From Betaproteobacteria bacterium (lineage in GTDB: Bacteria > Pseudomonadota > Gammaproteobacteria > Burkholderiales > Usitatibacteraceae), in the NCBI GenBank assembly GCA_016791265.1, contig JAEUMY010000013.1, forward strand, positions 62,001-126,000: DNA of 64,000 bases, read 5' to 3'. A program made the translations under genes and the position numbers. How positions within the stretch are numbered: position 1 is the stretch's first letter; each line of letters opens with the position of its first letter. Below, in pieces: positions 17,807-30,329 of the stretch. The notes beneath the pieces are model-generated. The model searched no databases. It was not told the DNA's origin and was given only the letters and a program-made list of their open reading frames with translations.

Positions 17807-18617
17807 GCAGCACCCCGTCGGCCTGCGTCATGGCCCCATCGCGACGGTCGGCGCGCGCGACCACCCAGGCTTCGACCCGCGCGGCCCCCGCCTGCTTCAG
17901 CGCGCGGGCAGCGGCGTCCAGCGTGGCGCCGGTCGTCATCACGTCGTCGATCAGCGCGACACGTTGTCCGGACAGCCTCGCATCGGGCGCGACATCGAAT
18001 GCGCCGCGCACGTTGCGCCAGCGTTCGTCGTGATCGAGACTTGCCTGCGGCGCGGTGTCCCGGACGCGCAGAAGTTCGTCGCGACGCAAGGGAATTGCCA
18101 ACCGCCTCGCCACAGCGGCGGCGATGAGTGCGGCTTGATTGAAACCGCGCTCGCCGAGGCGTTCACGGCTCAAGGGCACTGGCAACAACCAGTCCACCTC
18201 GACGGGCCCGCGTCGCGACACCGCTTCCGCCAGCACGTCCGCCATCCAGCCTGCCAGCGCGAGCCGCGATCCGTACTTCAACTGGCTGATGACCGGACTC
18301 ACGGGAAACGCATACACGCAGGCCGCGACAGCGGCGTCAAACGAAGGGGGGTCGGCGAGACACGCTCCGCATCGCCCCGGTGTTTGGATGGACGCGGCGC
18401 ATTGGACGCACGCATGCGGCGCCGGACGTGGCAAGTCGGCAGCGCAGCCCCGACAAACGTGCGCGCTGGCTGAGTCCTCGTGACGCAGGGCCGCGAGGCA
18501 AAACAGGCATTCGGAGCGGGCCTGCAGACTTAGGAACATGCGACTCAGGCGCAGGTCTTTCCAGAATCTGCCCGGCGCCTGCGTCGACTCGGCCCTGGTT
18601 CGACGCACTCTACTCAC
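17799..18617 (-). CDS. comF: ComF-family phosphoribosyltransferase-like protein
   Basis: Up to 272 residues. The N-terminal half has four Cys pairs (CLFC, CRGC, CVQC, CGAC) that form zinc sites. The C-terminal half is a type I phosphoribosyltransferase fold with [18 protein letters not shown] and the PRPP motif [13 protein letters not shown]. ComF is needed for uptake of transforming DNA in competent bacteria (known for the family), though non-competent bacteria also keep it. The GTG at 18617 follows a GGGG; an ATG at 18539 would give a shorter protein starting [10 protein letters not shown]. It is divergent from bioB, as in many proteobacteria. Confidence 0.88.
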   Translation of the reverse strand: MSRVRRTRAESTQAPGRFWKDLRLSRMFLSLQARSECLFCLAALRHEDSASAHVCRGCAADLPRPAPHACVQCAASIQTPGRCGACLADPPSFDAAVAACVYAFPVSPVISQLKYGSRLALAGWMADVLAEAVSRRGPVEVDWLLPVPLSRERLGERGFNQAALIAAAVARRLAIPLRRDELLRVRDTAPQASLDHDERWRNVRGAFDVAPDARLSGQRVALIDDVMTTGATLDAAARALKQAGAARVEAWVVARADRRDGAMTQADGVLHV

Positions 18618-18665
18618 GCGGCCCCGAGCGGCTGATTAATTTTTGAGCATGCATCCAAACATTCC

Positions 18666-18695
18666 CCTGTAAGACAGGACGGAAAAATCTATACT
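18666..18695 (+). promoter_or_regulatory. Putative bio operon promoter with overlapping inverted repeat
   Basis: TATACT (18690-18695) is a good -10 box; the spaced -35 (CTGTAA, 18667-18672, 17-base spacer) is poor. A small inverted repeat CCTGT-AAG-ACAGG (18666-18678) covers the -35, where a repressor could bind. It does not clearly match the E. coli BirA operator. The whole comF-bioB gap is 126 bases. Confidence 0.4.
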
Positions 18696-18743
18696 TGGCA
18701 CTGCTTCGCCACTCGGCGCCAGTGCCCCATATAGAGAGCTGCC

Positions 18744-19742
18744 ATGGACACCCAGGTCATTCCGCTTCCGACTCGCACACCCATCCGCAAGGACATTTCC
18801 AATCGTTTCACCGTCGCCGAGGTCGAAGCACTGTTCGCGCTGCCCTTCAACGACCTCATCCATCAGGCAGCGACCACGCATCGCGCGCACTTCGATCCCA
18901 ATCGCGTGCAGCTTTCGACGCTGCTCTCGATCAAGACTGGCGGCTGCCCGGAGGACTGTGGCTACTGCCCGCAGTCGGCACGCTATCACACGGGGGTCGA
19001 GAACCAGGCGTTGCTGAATCTTGACGCCGTCGTCTCCGCGGCGAAGGAAGCCAAGGCCCACGGCGCGTCGCGTTTTTGCATGGGTGCCGCGTGGCGCGGG
19101 CCGAAGCAACGCGATCTGGAGCCGGTGCTGGACATGGTGCGCGAGGTGAAGGCGCTGGGCCTGGAGACGTGCTGCACGTTGGGGATGCTGAAGGAAGGTC
19201 AGGCCGAGCAGTTGAAGGACGCCGGCCTCGACTACTACAACCACAACCTCGACACCGCACCCGAGTTCTACGGCGACATCATCACGACACGCGACTATCA
19301 GGACCGTCTCGACACGCTGGAGCGCGTGCGCGATGCCGGCATTCACGTCTGCTGTGGCGGCATCGTGGGCATGGGCGAATCGCGCACGCAGCGCGCGGGA
19401 CTCATCGCGCAATTGGCCAATCTCGATCCGCAGCCCGAGTCCGTGCCGATCAACAATCTGGTGCAGGTGGAGGGCACGCCTTTGCATGGCGAGTTGCAGG
19501 GTGAGAACGCGCTGGACTGGAGCGAATTCGTGCGCACCATCGCGGTGGCGCGCATCACCATGCCGAAGAGTTTCGTGCGCCTGTCCGCCGGGCGGCAGGA
19601 GATGCCGGAAGCGGTGCAGGCGCTCTGCTTTATCGCGGGCGCCAACTCGATTTTCCACGGCGAGAAGTTGCTGACCACCGGCAACCCGGAAGCGGACCGC
19701 GACCGCGCGCTCTTCGCCAAGCTCGACATCAAGCCGCTGTAG
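18744..19742 (+). CDS. bioB: Biotin synthase
   Basis: A 332-residue radical SAM enzyme that inserts sulfur into dethiobiotin. The 4Fe-4S site CxxxCxxC is C68/C72/C75 in [13 protein letters not shown]. The second cluster ligands lie in [15 protein letters not shown] and the later [10 protein letters not shown] stretch, and RLSAGR near the end carries the conserved Arg. AGAGAG precedes the ATG. It is the first gene of an ordered bioB-F-H-C-D operon that holds every step from malonyl-ACP methyl ester to biotin except bioA and the shared fatty acid enzymes. Confidence 0.98.
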   Translation: MDTQVIPLPTRTPIRKDISNRFTVAEVEALFALPFNDLIHQAATTHRAHFDPNRVQLSTLLSIKTGGCPEDCGYCPQSARYHTGVENQALLNLDAVVSAAKEAKAHGASRFCMGAAWRGPKQRDLEPVLDMVREVKALGLETCCTLGMLKEGQAEQLKDAGLDYYNHNLDTAPEFYGDIITTRDYQDRLDTLERVRDAGIHVCCGGIVGMGESRTQRAGLIAQLANLDPQPESVPINNLVQVEGTPLHGELQGENALDWSEFVRTIAVARITMPKSFVRLSAGRQEMPEAVQALCFIAGANSIFHGEKLLTTGNPEADRDRALFAKLDIKPL

Positions 19743-19752
19743 CGAAACCGCC

Positions 19753-20919
19753 GTGACCGTCTGGGATTTCGGTAGCCGGCTCGATGCGCTGGCTGCGGAT
19801 CATCGCTTGCGCGTGCGGCGCACGGTGTCATCACCGCAGCGGCCGCATCTCACCGTCGATGGCCGCGAACTGCTCTCGTTCGCAAGCAACGACTATCTCG
19901 GGTTGGCCGCGCATCCCGAAATTGTCCAGGCGGCGCAGGCTGGCGCGGAGCGATTCGGCGTCGGGTCGGGTGCCGCGCACTTTCTCTCGGGCCATTCAAC
20001 CGCCCACGCCCAACTTGAAGCGGCCCTTTGCGAATATTCGCAATGCGAATCAGCGCTGCTTTTCTCCACCGGCTACCTCGCCAATCTCGCCCTCCTCACC
20101 GCGCTGGCCGACCGCGAGACGCTGATCTGCGCCGACAAGCTGAACCACGCCTGCCTGAATGACGGCGCGCGCCTCTCCCGCGCGGAATTTCGCCGGTATG
20201 CGCATGGTGACATTGCCCACCTGCGATCCTTGTTGGACGCATCGGACGCAAAGCGCAAGCTCATCGCGACCGATGCCGTGTTCAGCATGGATGGCGACGT
20301 TGCGCCGCTCGCCGAGATGCTGGCCCTGGCCGAGCGGCATGACGCGCTGCTGGTGGTTGATGACGCGCATGGCTTCGGCGTGCTGGGGCCGGAAGGTCGC
20401 GGCACGCTCGCCGAACTGGGTTTGCGGTCGCCGCGAATCGTTGTCATGGCGACACTGGGCAAGGCCGTCGGCACGGCAGGCGCCTTCGTGGCCGCGCGGC
20501 GCGACATCGCCGACTGGATCATGCAGACCGCCCCCTGCTATCTCTTCACCACCGCCGCGCCGCCCATGATCGCGCAGGCCACACTGAAGGCGCTGGACCT
20601 CGTGCGCGAAGGCGATGCGCTGCGGCGCGCATTGCGGGAGAACATTGCCCACTTCCGCCAAGGCGCCGCGCCGGTAGCGACCGCGCGCGGTTGGTGGCTC
20701 GGTCACGGCGTGACCGCCATTCAACCCCTCGTCATCGGTGACAACGCGACCGCACTGCGAGTTTCCGACGCGTTGCTGCGACGCGGCATCTGGGCGCCGG
20801 TCATCCGCCCGCCGACGGTGCCGGCAGGCACGGCGCGCCTGCGCGTGTCGCTCAGCGCCGCGCACACCTTCGACGACATCGACCGCCTGCTCGCCGCACT
20901 GCGCGAGGTGCCCGCGTGA
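19753..20919 (+). CDS. bioF: 8-amino-7-oxononanoate synthase
   Basis: A 388-residue PLP enzyme that condenses pimeloyl-ACP with alanine to give 8-amino-7-oxononanoate. The PLP lysine is K237 in MATLGKAVG; the cofactor-binding VVDDAHGFG is at 201-209, and SNDYLGL and GSGAAHFLSGH are typical of the alpha-oxoamine synthase family. The start is GTG at 19753, 10 bases after bioB. An iterated palindrome copy encodes EYS at residues 94-96. Its stop overlaps the bioH GTG start. Confidence 0.97.
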   Translation: MTVWDFGSRLDALAADHRLRVRRTVSSPQRPHLTVDGRELLSFASNDYLGLAAHPEIVQAAQAGAERFGVGSGAAHFLSGHSTAHAQLEAALCEYSQCESALLFSTGYLANLALLTALADRETLICADKLNHACLNDGARLSRAEFRRYAHGDIAHLRSLLDASDAKRKLIATDAVFSMDGDVAPLAEMLALAERHDALLVVDDAHGFGVLGPEGRGTLAELGLRSPRIVVMATLGKAVGTAGAFVAARRDIADWIMQTAPCYLFTTAAPPMIAQATLKALDLVREGDALRRALRENIAHFRQGAAPVATARGWWLGHGVTAIQPLVIGDNATALRVSDALLRRGIWAPVIRPPTVPAGTARLRVSLSAAHTFDDIDRLLAALREVPA

Positions 20920-21677
20920 GCCTCCATGTTGAAACGCTTGGCAACGGTCCCGATCTGGTCATGCTGCATGGCTGGGGCCTGCACGGCGGGGTTTGGGCGC
21001 CGCTTGCGGAGAAGCTCGCGGCGCATTTCACCTTGCATCTGGTCGATCTGCCGGGCCACGGTCACTCGCGTGACCAGGCGTGGCGCGACCTCGATGGCAT
21101 CGCCCGCGATGTCGCAGCGCATCTGCCTCGCGAATATTCGCTGGCGGGCTGGTCTCTGGGCGGACAGGTGGCGATGCGAATCGCGCTGCATGCGCCGCCG
21201 CGCAAGCTCGTGCTGATCGGCACCACCCCCTGCTTTGTGCAGCGCGCCGACTGGCACGCCGCCATGCGGCCCGAGGTGTTGGCGGACTTCGCGCAGAAGC
21301 TGGCGACGAACTACCGCGCCACGCTGAATTCCTTCCTGGCGCTGCAGGTGCTGCACGACAGCGCCGCGCGCGCCGCGCTGCGTGAGCTGACGCGGACACT
21401 CTTCCTGCGCGGCGAACCGCATCCGGATGTGTTGGGCGAGGGTCTCGATCTCTTGGGCGACACCGACTTGAGACCGGACATGACGCGCATAGCCGCGCCG
21501 ACGCTGGTGCTGCATGGCGACCGCGATGCACTCACCCCAGTGGGCGCGGGTCGCTGGCTGGGACAACACATCGAACGCGCGAAGTACGTTGAAGTGGAGG
21601 ACGCGGCGCACGCGCCCTTTCTGTCCCATCGCGATACCGTGGCCGACGCCATGACGCGATTCCTGAAAGCCACGTGA
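20916..21677 (+). CDS. bioH: Pimeloyl-ACP methyl ester carboxylesterase BioH
   Basis: A 253-residue alpha/beta hydrolase that removes the methyl group from pimeloyl-ACP methyl ester, ending chain elongation for biotin. The nucleophile is S80 in GWSLGG; the acid is in HGDRDALTP and the His in AAHAPFLSH. HGWGLHGGVW forms the oxyanion region. The operon position between bioF and bioC supports BioH over other esterases. The start GTG overlaps the bioF stop; the 3' end overlaps bioC. Confidence 0.95.
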   Translation: MSLHVETLGNGPDLVMLHGWGLHGGVWAPLAEKLAAHFTLHLVDLPGHGHSRDQAWRDLDGIARDVAAHLPREYSLAGWSLGGQVAMRIALHAPPRKLVLIGTTPCFVQRADWHAAMRPEVLADFAQKLATNYRATLNSFLALQVLHDSAARAALRELTRTLFLRGEPHPDVLGEGLDLLGDTDLRPDMTRIAAPTLVLHGDRDALTPVGAGRWLGQHIERAKYVEVEDAAHAPFLSHRDTVADAMTRFLKAT

Positions 21678-22555
21678 TGGCCGCTCCGCCCCCGCTCCCT
21701 GAACGCGCCGCCGTGCGCCAATCCTTCGAGCGCGCCGCCGCGACATACGACGCCGCGGCCACGCTGCAGCGCGAAATCGCGGATCGTTTGCTCGAACGCC
21801 TGGACTACATCCGCCTCGAGCCCGCGCGCGTGCTCGACCTCGGCAGCGGCACGGGTTACGCGACCAAGCCGCTGCGCCAACGCTTCGCGGGCGCGCATCT
21901 CGTCTCGCTCGACCTGGCGCTCACCATGCTCGACCGCGCGCGCGACTTGCACCAGCCCTCGTGGTTCAAGCGCATCGCGTCGCCCGCGCGCATGGACTGG
22001 GTGTGCGCGGATGCCGAAGCGCTGCCGCTCGCCGATGCCAGTGTGGATCTGGTGTTCTCCAACCTTGCGCTGCAGTGGTGCGATCCGGTGCGAATATTCG
22101 CGGAAGCCGCGCGCGTGCTCCGCCCCCGCGGTCTGCTGCTCTTCAGCACCTTCGGCCCGGACACGTTGAAGGAGCTGCGCGCCGCGTTTCTGGAAGTGGA
22201 CGGCAAGCCGCACGTCAACCAGTTCATCGACATGCACGATCTCGGTGACCAGATGGTGCGGGCACGCCTCGCCGACCCGGTGATGGACATGGAGCACCTT
22301 ACGCTGACCTACGCCGAGCTCCGGCCGCTCCTGTGCGAGCTGAAGGACATCGGCGCGCACAACGTCCTGCCCGGGCGCGAGCGCGGACTGATGGGCAAGT
22401 CACGCTGGGCTCGCCTGAACACTGCTTACGAAACCTTCCGCCGCGAGGGCCGTCTGCCCGCGACCTACGAAGTCGTGTACGGCCACGCGTGGAAGCCGGC
22501 GCTGGCCGCACGCGACAGTGGCCAGCAGGTTATTCACTTTCAACCGAAGCGCTGA
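21674..22555 (+). CDS. bioC: Malonyl-ACP O-methyltransferase BioC
   Basis: A 293-residue SAM-dependent methyltransferase that starts pimelate synthesis by methylating malonyl-ACP. The SAM motif VLDLGSGTGYAT lies at 53-64; CADAEALPLAD and NLALQWCDP are BioC hallmarks. It is longer than E. coli BioC (251), which is common in betaproteobacteria. It starts at GTG 21674 or the next codon ATG 21677, overlapping the bioH stop. An iterated palindrome copy encodes RIFA in the conserved PVRIFAEAARVLRP stretch. Confidence 0.96.
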   Translation: MMAAPPPLPERAAVRQSFERAAATYDAAATLQREIADRLLERLDYIRLEPARVLDLGSGTGYATKPLRQRFAGAHLVSLDLALTMLDRARDLHQPSWFKRIASPARMDWVCADAEALPLADASVDLVFSNLALQWCDPVRIFAEAARVLRPRGLLLFSTFGPDTLKELRAAFLEVDGKPHVNQFIDMHDLGDQMVRARLADPVMDMEHLTLTYAELRPLLCELKDIGAHNVLPGRERGLMGKSRWARLNTAYETFRREGRLPATYEVVYGHAWKPALAARDSGQQVIHFQPKR

Positions 22556-22559
22556 CCGC

Positions 22560-23246
22560 ATGAGCCACTTTTTCATCACGGGCACCGATACCGGCGTGGG
22601 CAAGACCGTCGTCACCGCCGGCCTGGTGCGCGCCCTGCAGGTGGGCGGGCGGCGCTGCGTGGGCATGAAGCCGGTCGCCGCTGGCTGCGAGCTGAAAGAC
22701 GGCGTCTGGCGCAACGAGGATGTGGATCAGCTATTGGCGGCCGCCAACGTCGCCGTGAGCGCGGACGACATCAATGTTTACCCGTTGCGAGCCGCCATCG
22801 CCCCGCACATCGCGGCGGCGCAGGAAGGTGTGGCCATCGATCTTGCGAATATTCGCAAGGCGTTCGCGGCCCTCACCGAACGCGCCGACGCCGTGTTGGT
22901 CGAAGGCGTGGGTGGATTCGTGGTGCCACTGAACGACGACGCCGACACCGCCGATCTGGCGCATGAACTGGCGCTGCCGGTGATTCTCGTCGTGGGACTG
23001 CGCCTCGGCTGTCTCAATCACGCGCTGCTGACGGCCGAAGCCATCCGTGCGCGGGGCCTCACGCTCGCGGGCTGGGTGGGCAACTCGATCGATGCCACCA
23101 TGCCCGCGCGCGACGAGAACATCGCGGCGCTCCATGCGCGTCTCGCGGCGCCGTGCCTCGGCATCGTGCATTGGACCGCCGCCGCCACGAATCCTGCCAT
23201 CATTGCGACCTTTCTCAACCCGACTTCACTTCTGCAAGGACCGTGA
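22560..23246 (+). CDS. bioD: Dethiobiotin synthetase
   Basis: A 228-residue ATP-dependent carboxylase that closes the ureido ring of dethiobiotin. The P-loop GTDTGVGKT is at 8-16; MKPVAAG and EGVGGFVVPL follow, as in the family. The ATG at 22560 is chosen over an open upstream extension that overlaps bioC and is not family-like. It is the last bio gene of the operon; the PCuAC gene starts 2 bases after its stop. Confidence 0.97.
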   Translation: MSHFFITGTDTGVGKTVVTAGLVRALQVGGRRCVGMKPVAAGCELKDGVWRNEDVDQLLAAANVAVSADDINVYPLRAAIAPHIAAAQEGVAIDLANIRKAFAALTERADAVLVEGVGGFVVPLNDDADTADLAHELALPVILVVGLRLGCLNHALLTAEAIRARGLTLAGWVGNSIDATMPARDENIAALHARLAAPCLGIVHWTAAATNPAIIATFLNPTSLLQGP

Positions 23247-23248
23247 CC

Positions 23249-23713
23249 ATGAACCTGCGAACCATCGCCCTGACTCTCTTCGCCTCTGCCGCACTCACCG
23301 CACATGCCCAGCCCGCTGGCAAGACCGAGTTGAAAGTCTTCGACGTCTGGGCGCGCACCACCGTGCCTGGCGCCAGCGTCTCCGCCGCTTACATGCACAT
23401 CAAGAGCGCCAAGCCCATGAAGCTGGTGAAGGCCGAGTCTCCGGTGGCCGGCATGACCGAAATTCATCAGATGTCGATGAAGGATGGCGTGATGAGCATG
23501 TCGGCGGTTGATGCCGTGGACATTCCGGCGGGCAAGCTGGTCGATCTCAAGCCCGGCGGGCTCCACGTCATGCTCATGCAGCTGAAGCAGCCGATCAAGA
23601 AAGGCGACGAGGTGCCACTCAAGCTCACGTTCGAAGACGCGGCGAAGAAGACCATCGTGCTGGACGTCAAGGCGAAGGCGCAGGAGAAGGACACGCACTC
23701 GCACAAGCACTGA
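23249..23713 (+). CDS. Periplasmic copper chaperone, PCu(A)C family
   Basis: A 154-residue exported protein. The signal peptide (MNLRTIALTLFASAALTAHAQ) is followed by a cupredoxin-like domain with the Met/His pattern of the family (AYMHIKS, VAGMTEIHQM, MSMSA) and LHVMLMQLKQPI. These bind Cu(I) and can deliver it to the CuA site of cytochrome oxidase. The C-terminus is His-rich (THSHKH), another possible metal site. AAGGA lies 8 bases before the ATG at 23249. It follows bioD directly and may be cotranscribed. Confidence 0.93.
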   Translation: MNLRTIALTLFASAALTAHAQPAGKTELKVFDVWARTTVPGASVSAAYMHIKSAKPMKLVKAESPVAGMTEIHQMSMKDGVMSMSAVDAVDIPAGKLVDLKPGGLHVMLMQLKQPIKKGDEVPLKLTFEDAAKKTIVLDVKAKAQEKDTHSHKH

Positions 23714-23716
23714 GTG

Positions 23717-24364
23717 ATGGCGCACCGCACCGCACTGCTCTTCGATCTCGACGGCACCCTGACCGATCCGAAGGAGGGCATCACCAAGTGCATCGCCCAT
23801 GCGCTGCAACGCATGGGCGCGACACCGCCACCGCTCGATGAGCTTCACTTCGCGATCGGGCCGCCGCTACGCCCGACCTTTGGTCGATTGCTCAAGACCG
23901 ATGATCGCGAGCGGATCGAAGTCGCGCTGGCCGCGTATCGCGAGCGCTTCGCCACAGTCGGCCTGTTCGAGAACGCGTTGTACGCGAATATTCGCGAGTC
24001 GTTGCTCCAGGCGCAAAAGATGGGACACCGCTTGTTTCTGGCGACATCGAAGCCGCATGTGTACGCGACGCGCATCCTTGATCACTTCGAGCTGTCGCCG
24101 CTGTTCAGCGGCATCTACGGTTGCGAGCTGGACGGGCGGCGCGACGACAAGGGTGAGTTGATCGCGCATCTCCTGGCGACCGAAGCGCTCGACCCCGCAT
24201 GCTGCCGCATGTTCGGCGACCGGAAGCACGACGTGATCGGCGCGGCGAAGAACGGCATCGAATCCGTGGGCGTGACCTGGGGCTACGGGTCAGCGGAGGA
24301 ACTCACCAACGCTGGCGCGCGCGTGCTGTGCCACGCGCCGGGCGATCTGCCCCGGCACTTCTAG
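23717..24364 (+). CDS. HAD-superfamily phosphatase (phosphoglycolate phosphatase-like)
   Basis: About 215 residues of a haloacid dehalogenase fold. Motif I FDLDGTLTD has the nucleophile D10 and D12; motif II is FLATSKPH, and motif III/IV lies in MFGDRKHDVIGAAKNG. The alpha-helical cap between motifs I and II marks a small-molecule phosphatase, but the substrate is not fixed by sequence. The start may also be GTG at 23714. The stop TAG and the stop of the convergent MutT gene share CTAG (24361-24364). Confidence 0.88.
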   Translation: MAHRTALLFDLDGTLTDPKEGITKCIAHALQRMGATPPPLDELHFAIGPPLRPTFGRLLKTDDRERIEVALAAYRERFATVGLFENALYANIRESLLQAQKMGHRLFLATSKPHVYATRILDHFELSPLFSGIYGCELDGRRDDKGELIAHLLATEALDPACCRMFGDRKHDVIGAAKNGIESVGVTWGYGSAEELTNAGARVLCHAPGDLPRHF

Positions 24365-25284
24365 AGCGAGCGCTGATAAGCCACACCTTGCGCGCCGAGC
24401 GCCTGCGCCTGCGCAACATCGCCCGCCGCGAGGCCCCCCAGCGCGAACACGGGCAGCGGCGGATCCCGCACCAGATCGGCGAATGCCTCCCAACCCAGCG
24501 ATGCGCCGGGATGCGACGCCGTGGCCAGCACAGGCCCGGCGACCACCGCGTCAAGCCCAAGCGCGTCGGCATGCGCGATGTCTTCACGCGTGTGGCAAGA
24601 CGCCGTGACCCGCGCGCCCTCGGGTCGCGCCGAGGACGCCATGAGATCGCGCGAGGTGAGATGGATTCCGTCGATGTCGGGAATGCGAGTTGCGTCATGA
24701 CGGCTGCTAAGCAGCAGCGTGCCGCCCACCGCATGCAGCTTCGCGCCCAATTCACGCGCGGCTTCGGCCACGTCCACATCGGGCAAGTCGGGTTCACGCA
24801 GCACCAGCCAGCGCAGACCTGACTGAAGGGCGCGCTCCAGCCTAAGCGAATATTCGCGCAGGCCCAGCGCTGCGACGTTGCTGATCGCCATGCGATCGGG
24901 CACCGCCAGCGCGCGAAACACGGGCGTGTTGGCCGGCAGCATCGGGCTGACGCTCGGGCGCCGCACGTCCTGCCAAACATGCGCCTGGCCTTCCATCCCG
25001 CGAAACTCGCCCTGCCATCGAGTCACCCGGAAGAAGTTGAGCCGGACCGTCGCATGGGTGTAGGCATGCACCCGCACGATCCACGGCGTGGCGTCCAGTA
25101 CCTCGACATCCAGCTCTTCCCTGATCTCACGGACCAGACAATCATGGGCTGATTCGCCCGGCTCGACCTTGCCGCCGGGAAATTCCCAGTAGCCCGGATA
25201 GGGCTTGCCGTCGGGGCGCTGTGCCAACAGAAACGCGCCGTCCGGCCGCAGGAACACAGCGGCGGCGACGTGGGTGACTTTCAT
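24361..25284 (-). CDS. MutT Nudix hydrolase fused to a thiamine-phosphate-synthase-like domain
   Basis: A 307-residue two-domain protein. Residues 1-130 are a MutT-type Nudix hydrolase with a complete Nudix box (38-60, GKVEPGE, then REIREEL), which should clean 8-oxo-dGTP from the pool. Residues about 135-307 resemble a TIM-barrel ThiE/TenI domain (LREPDLPDVDVAEAAREL, GIHLTSRDL, VAGPVLATASHPG, VFALGGL). Known fusions of this kind exist in proteobacteria; whether the second half has enzyme activity is not known. The ATG at 25284 overlaps the upstream ATPase stop (ATGA). Confidence 0.92.
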   Translation of the reverse strand: MKVTHVAAAVFLRPDGAFLLAQRPDGKPYPGYWEFPGGKVEPGESAHDCLVREIREELDVEVLDATPWIVRVHAYTHATVRLNFFRVTRWQGEFRGMEGQAHVWQDVRRPSVSPMLPANTPVFRALAVPDRMAISNVAALGLREYSLRLERALQSGLRWLVLREPDLPDVDVAEAARELGAKLHAVGGTLLLSSRHDATRIPDIDGIHLTSRDLMASSARPEGARVTASCHTREDIAHADALGLDAVVAGPVLATASHPGASLGWEAFADLVRDPPLPVFALGGLAAGDVAQAQALGAQGVAYQRSL

Positions 25285-26168
25285 GGCTTGCGCGAAGCCG
25301 CGTGTTCCGCCGCCCAATGGCGGGCGAATTGCCACGCGATGCGGCCCGATCGCGAGCCACGCTCCAGCGCCCAAAGCAAGGCATCCTTGCGAATATTCGC
25401 AATGTCGACGGACGTGCCTGACAACTCGCCCGACCAGTGCGCGGCGATGCGCAGATACTGGTCCTGGTCGAAGGGGTAGAACGACAGCCAGAGGCCGAAG
25501 CGCTCCGACAGCGACACCTTTTCCTCGGTCGTTTCCTCGGGATGGATCTCGCCTTCGCCGGTGTGTTTGGCGGCCAGGTTCTCCGCCATGTGTTCCGGCA
25601 TGAGGTGACGGCGATTGCTGGTGGCATAGATGAGCACGTTCTCGGTCAGCGCGGCCACACCGCCATCGAGCACCGACTTCAGCGCCTTGTAGCCGGGGTC
25701 GCTGGCCTCGAAGGAGAGGTCGTCGCTGAAAACGATGAACCGCTCGGGGCGTTGGGCAATGAGATCGACAATCTCGGGCAGATCGACGAGATCAACGCGA
25801 TCCACTTCAATCAGTCGCAGCCCGTGCTTCGCGTACTTTTGCAACGCCGCTTTCACCAGCGAAGACTTGCCGGTGCCGCGCGCGCCGGTGAGCAGCACGT
25901 TATTGGCCGGCAGGCCCTTCACGAAATGGCGGGTGTTGGCGTCGAGCCGCGCCTTCTGGTCGTCAATGTCGTGCAGATCGTCGAAGCGAATGACGTGCGG
26001 ATGCTTCACCGCATGCAGCGCGCCGGCGCCGTTGCGGCGCTTCCAGCGGAAGGCGAGCGCTTTCCAGTCGACGTCGGCGTTGCGGGGCGGGAGATGCGAC
26101 TCCAGCCGCGCGAGCACGGACTCCGCGCGAGCCAGCAATCGCTCCAACGACTTCGGGTCCACCGTCAC
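25281..26168 (-). CDS. AAA+ ATPase of the DUF815 family
   Basis: A 295-residue ATPase. Walker A GARGTGKS is at about 95-102; Walker B is [26 protein letters not shown] is typical of the sensor-1 region, followed by [17 protein letters not shown]. The cellular role is not established. The GTG at 26168 overlaps the argJ stop (GTGA), as usual in this cluster; a GTG two codons on is the alternative. Position between argJ and mutT is conserved in betaproteobacteria. Confidence 0.9.
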   Translation of the reverse strand: MTVDPKSLERLLARAESVLARLESHLPPRNADVDWKALAFRWKRRNGAGALHAVKHPHVIRFDDLHDIDDQKARLDANTRHFVKGLPANNVLLTGARGTGKSSLVKAALQKYAKHGLRLIEVDRVDLVDLPEIVDLIAQRPERFIVFSDDLSFEASDPGYKALKSVLDGGVAALTENVLIYATSNRRHLMPEHMAENLAAKHTGEGEIHPEETTEEKVSLSERFGLWLSFYPFDQDQYLRIAAHWSGELSGTSVDIANIRKDALLWALERGSRSGRIAWQFARHWAAEHAASRKP

Positions 26169-27394
26169 GATCTGTAATCTGCGTTGATTTTCACGTAATC
26201 GTAGGAAAAGTCGCAGGTCCACACCGTGGCCGCCTCGCGTCCGCGCTCAAGCGCGACCCGCACCGTGATTTCCGCCTGCTTCATGACGGCCTGGCCCTGC
26301 GCTTCCGTGTAGCTCGCGGCGCGGCCGCCGTTTTCGCTCACCAGAATGTCGCCCAGCCACAGTTTCACCCGTGACGTGTCGAGATCCTCCACGCCGGCGT
26401 TGCCGATGGCGGCGAGAATGCGGCCGAGATTGGGATCGCTCGCGAAGAACGCCGTCTTCACCAGCGGCGAGTGGGCGATGGACTTGCCGACCCGCACGCA
26501 CTCCTCGCGCGACTCGCCGCCCTCGACGGTGATGCTCATGAACTTGGTGGCGCCTTCACCATCGCGAACGATGGCCTGGGCGAGCAGGATGGCGACCTCG
26601 GTGATCGCGTCGCGGAGCTTGGTGAATTCCGCCGTGCCCTCGCCGTTGATGGGCGGGTTGCCGGCCTTGTTGGTGGCGGCGATGACGAAGGAATCATTGG
26701 TCGATGTGTCGCCATCCACGGTGATGACGTTGAACGACTGGTCCGCCGCGTACGCCGCGATGTGCTGCAGCACGTCCTCGCCCACTAAAGCGTCGGTCGC
26801 GATGAAGCCCAGCATGGTCGCCATGTTGGGCTGGATCATGCCCGCACCCTTTGAGATGCCGGTGATGGTGACCGGGGCGCCATCGATGTCGATGCGCTTC
26901 GACACGGCCTTGGGCACGGTGTCGGTGGTCATGATGGCCTCAGCGGCGGCGAACCAGTTGTCCGGCGCCAGCTTGGTGGCGGCGGCGGCCACCCCGGCGG
27001 CGAGCCGGTCCACGGGCAGGTGCTCCATGATCACGCCAGTGGAAAACGGCAACACATCCTCCGGCTTGCAGCCCAGCGCGACCGCGACGTGGCCACAGGT
27101 CTGCCGCGCGGCGGTGAGACCTTGCTCACCCGTGCCGGCGTTGGCGATGCCCGTGTTCACCACGATGGCGCGCATGGCTGATGACTTGCCGAGATGCTCG
27201 CGGCACACCCGCACCGGCGCGGCGCAGAACCGGTTTTGGGTGAACACGCCGGCGACATGGGAGCCCGCCTCAAGTTGAATGAGGAGCACATCCTTGCGGT
27301 TGGGCTTGCGAATATTCGCTTCGGTGATGCCGAGCGCGACGCCGGGCACGGGAAGCAGTGAAGCGGGATCGGGGGGCGTGTAGTTGACGGGCAT
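26165..27394 (-). CDS. argJ: Bifunctional ornithine acetyltransferase / N-acetylglutamate synthase ArgJ
   Basis: A 409-residue arginine-pathway enzyme that transfers the acetyl group from N-acetylornithine to glutamate, and in bifunctional forms also uses acetyl-CoA. The precursor cleaves itself before T193 in [14 protein letters not shown], giving alpha and beta chains with Thr as nucleophile. [12 protein letters not shown] and [10 protein letters not shown] are also family motifs. An iterated palindrome copy encodes ANIR at 26-29. It is 167 bases downstream of secA. Sequence alone does not tell mono- from bifunctional. Confidence 0.97.
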   Translation of the reverse strand: MPVNYTPPDPASLLPVPGVALGITEANIRKPNRKDVLLIQLEAGSHVAGVFTQNRFCAAPVRVCREHLGKSSAMRAIVVNTGIANAGTGEQGLTAARQTCGHVAVALGCKPEDVLPFSTGVIMEHLPVDRLAAGVAAAATKLAPDNWFAAAEAIMTTDTVPKAVSKRIDIDGAPVTITGISKGAGMIQPNMATMLGFIATDALVGEDVLQHIAAYAADQSFNVITVDGDTSTNDSFVIAATNKAGNPPINGEGTAEFTKLRDAITEVAILLAQAIVRDGEGATKFMSITVEGGESREECVRVGKSIAHSPLVKTAFFASDPNLGRILAAIGNAGVEDLDTSRVKLWLGDILVSENGGRAASYTEAQGQAVMKQAEITVRVALERGREAATVWTCDFSYDYVKINADYRS

Positions 27395-27437
27395 TTTTGC
27401 GGAACTCGGGGTTCGGGATTGGGGACTTGAAACTCTG

Positions 27438-27458
27438 GGCGTTCGCTGTGCGAACGCC
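27438..27458. other. Hairpin in the secA-argJ gap
   Basis: ggcgttcgc (27438-27446) pairs with gcgaacgcc (27450-27458) around TGT. No T-run follows on either strand, so it is not a clear terminator; it may lie in the argJ leader. Further GC-rich inverted segments (gcccgggc-like) lie at 27520-27565 just after the secA stop. Confidence 0.35.
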
Positions 27459-27561
27459 GCATGAACTCAACCTACGAATGCTAGCGCAGATTGATGGCAG
27501 CCCGAACCCCTGCTCCGGCCCCAATTCCCGAGCCCGAAGCCCGGGCTGAGAACCCCGGGTG

Positions 27562-30294
<2,733 letters not shown>

Positions 30295-30329
30295 GGGGGG
30301 TCCGGCTGGGAGGGTTCTGAACGGAATCC

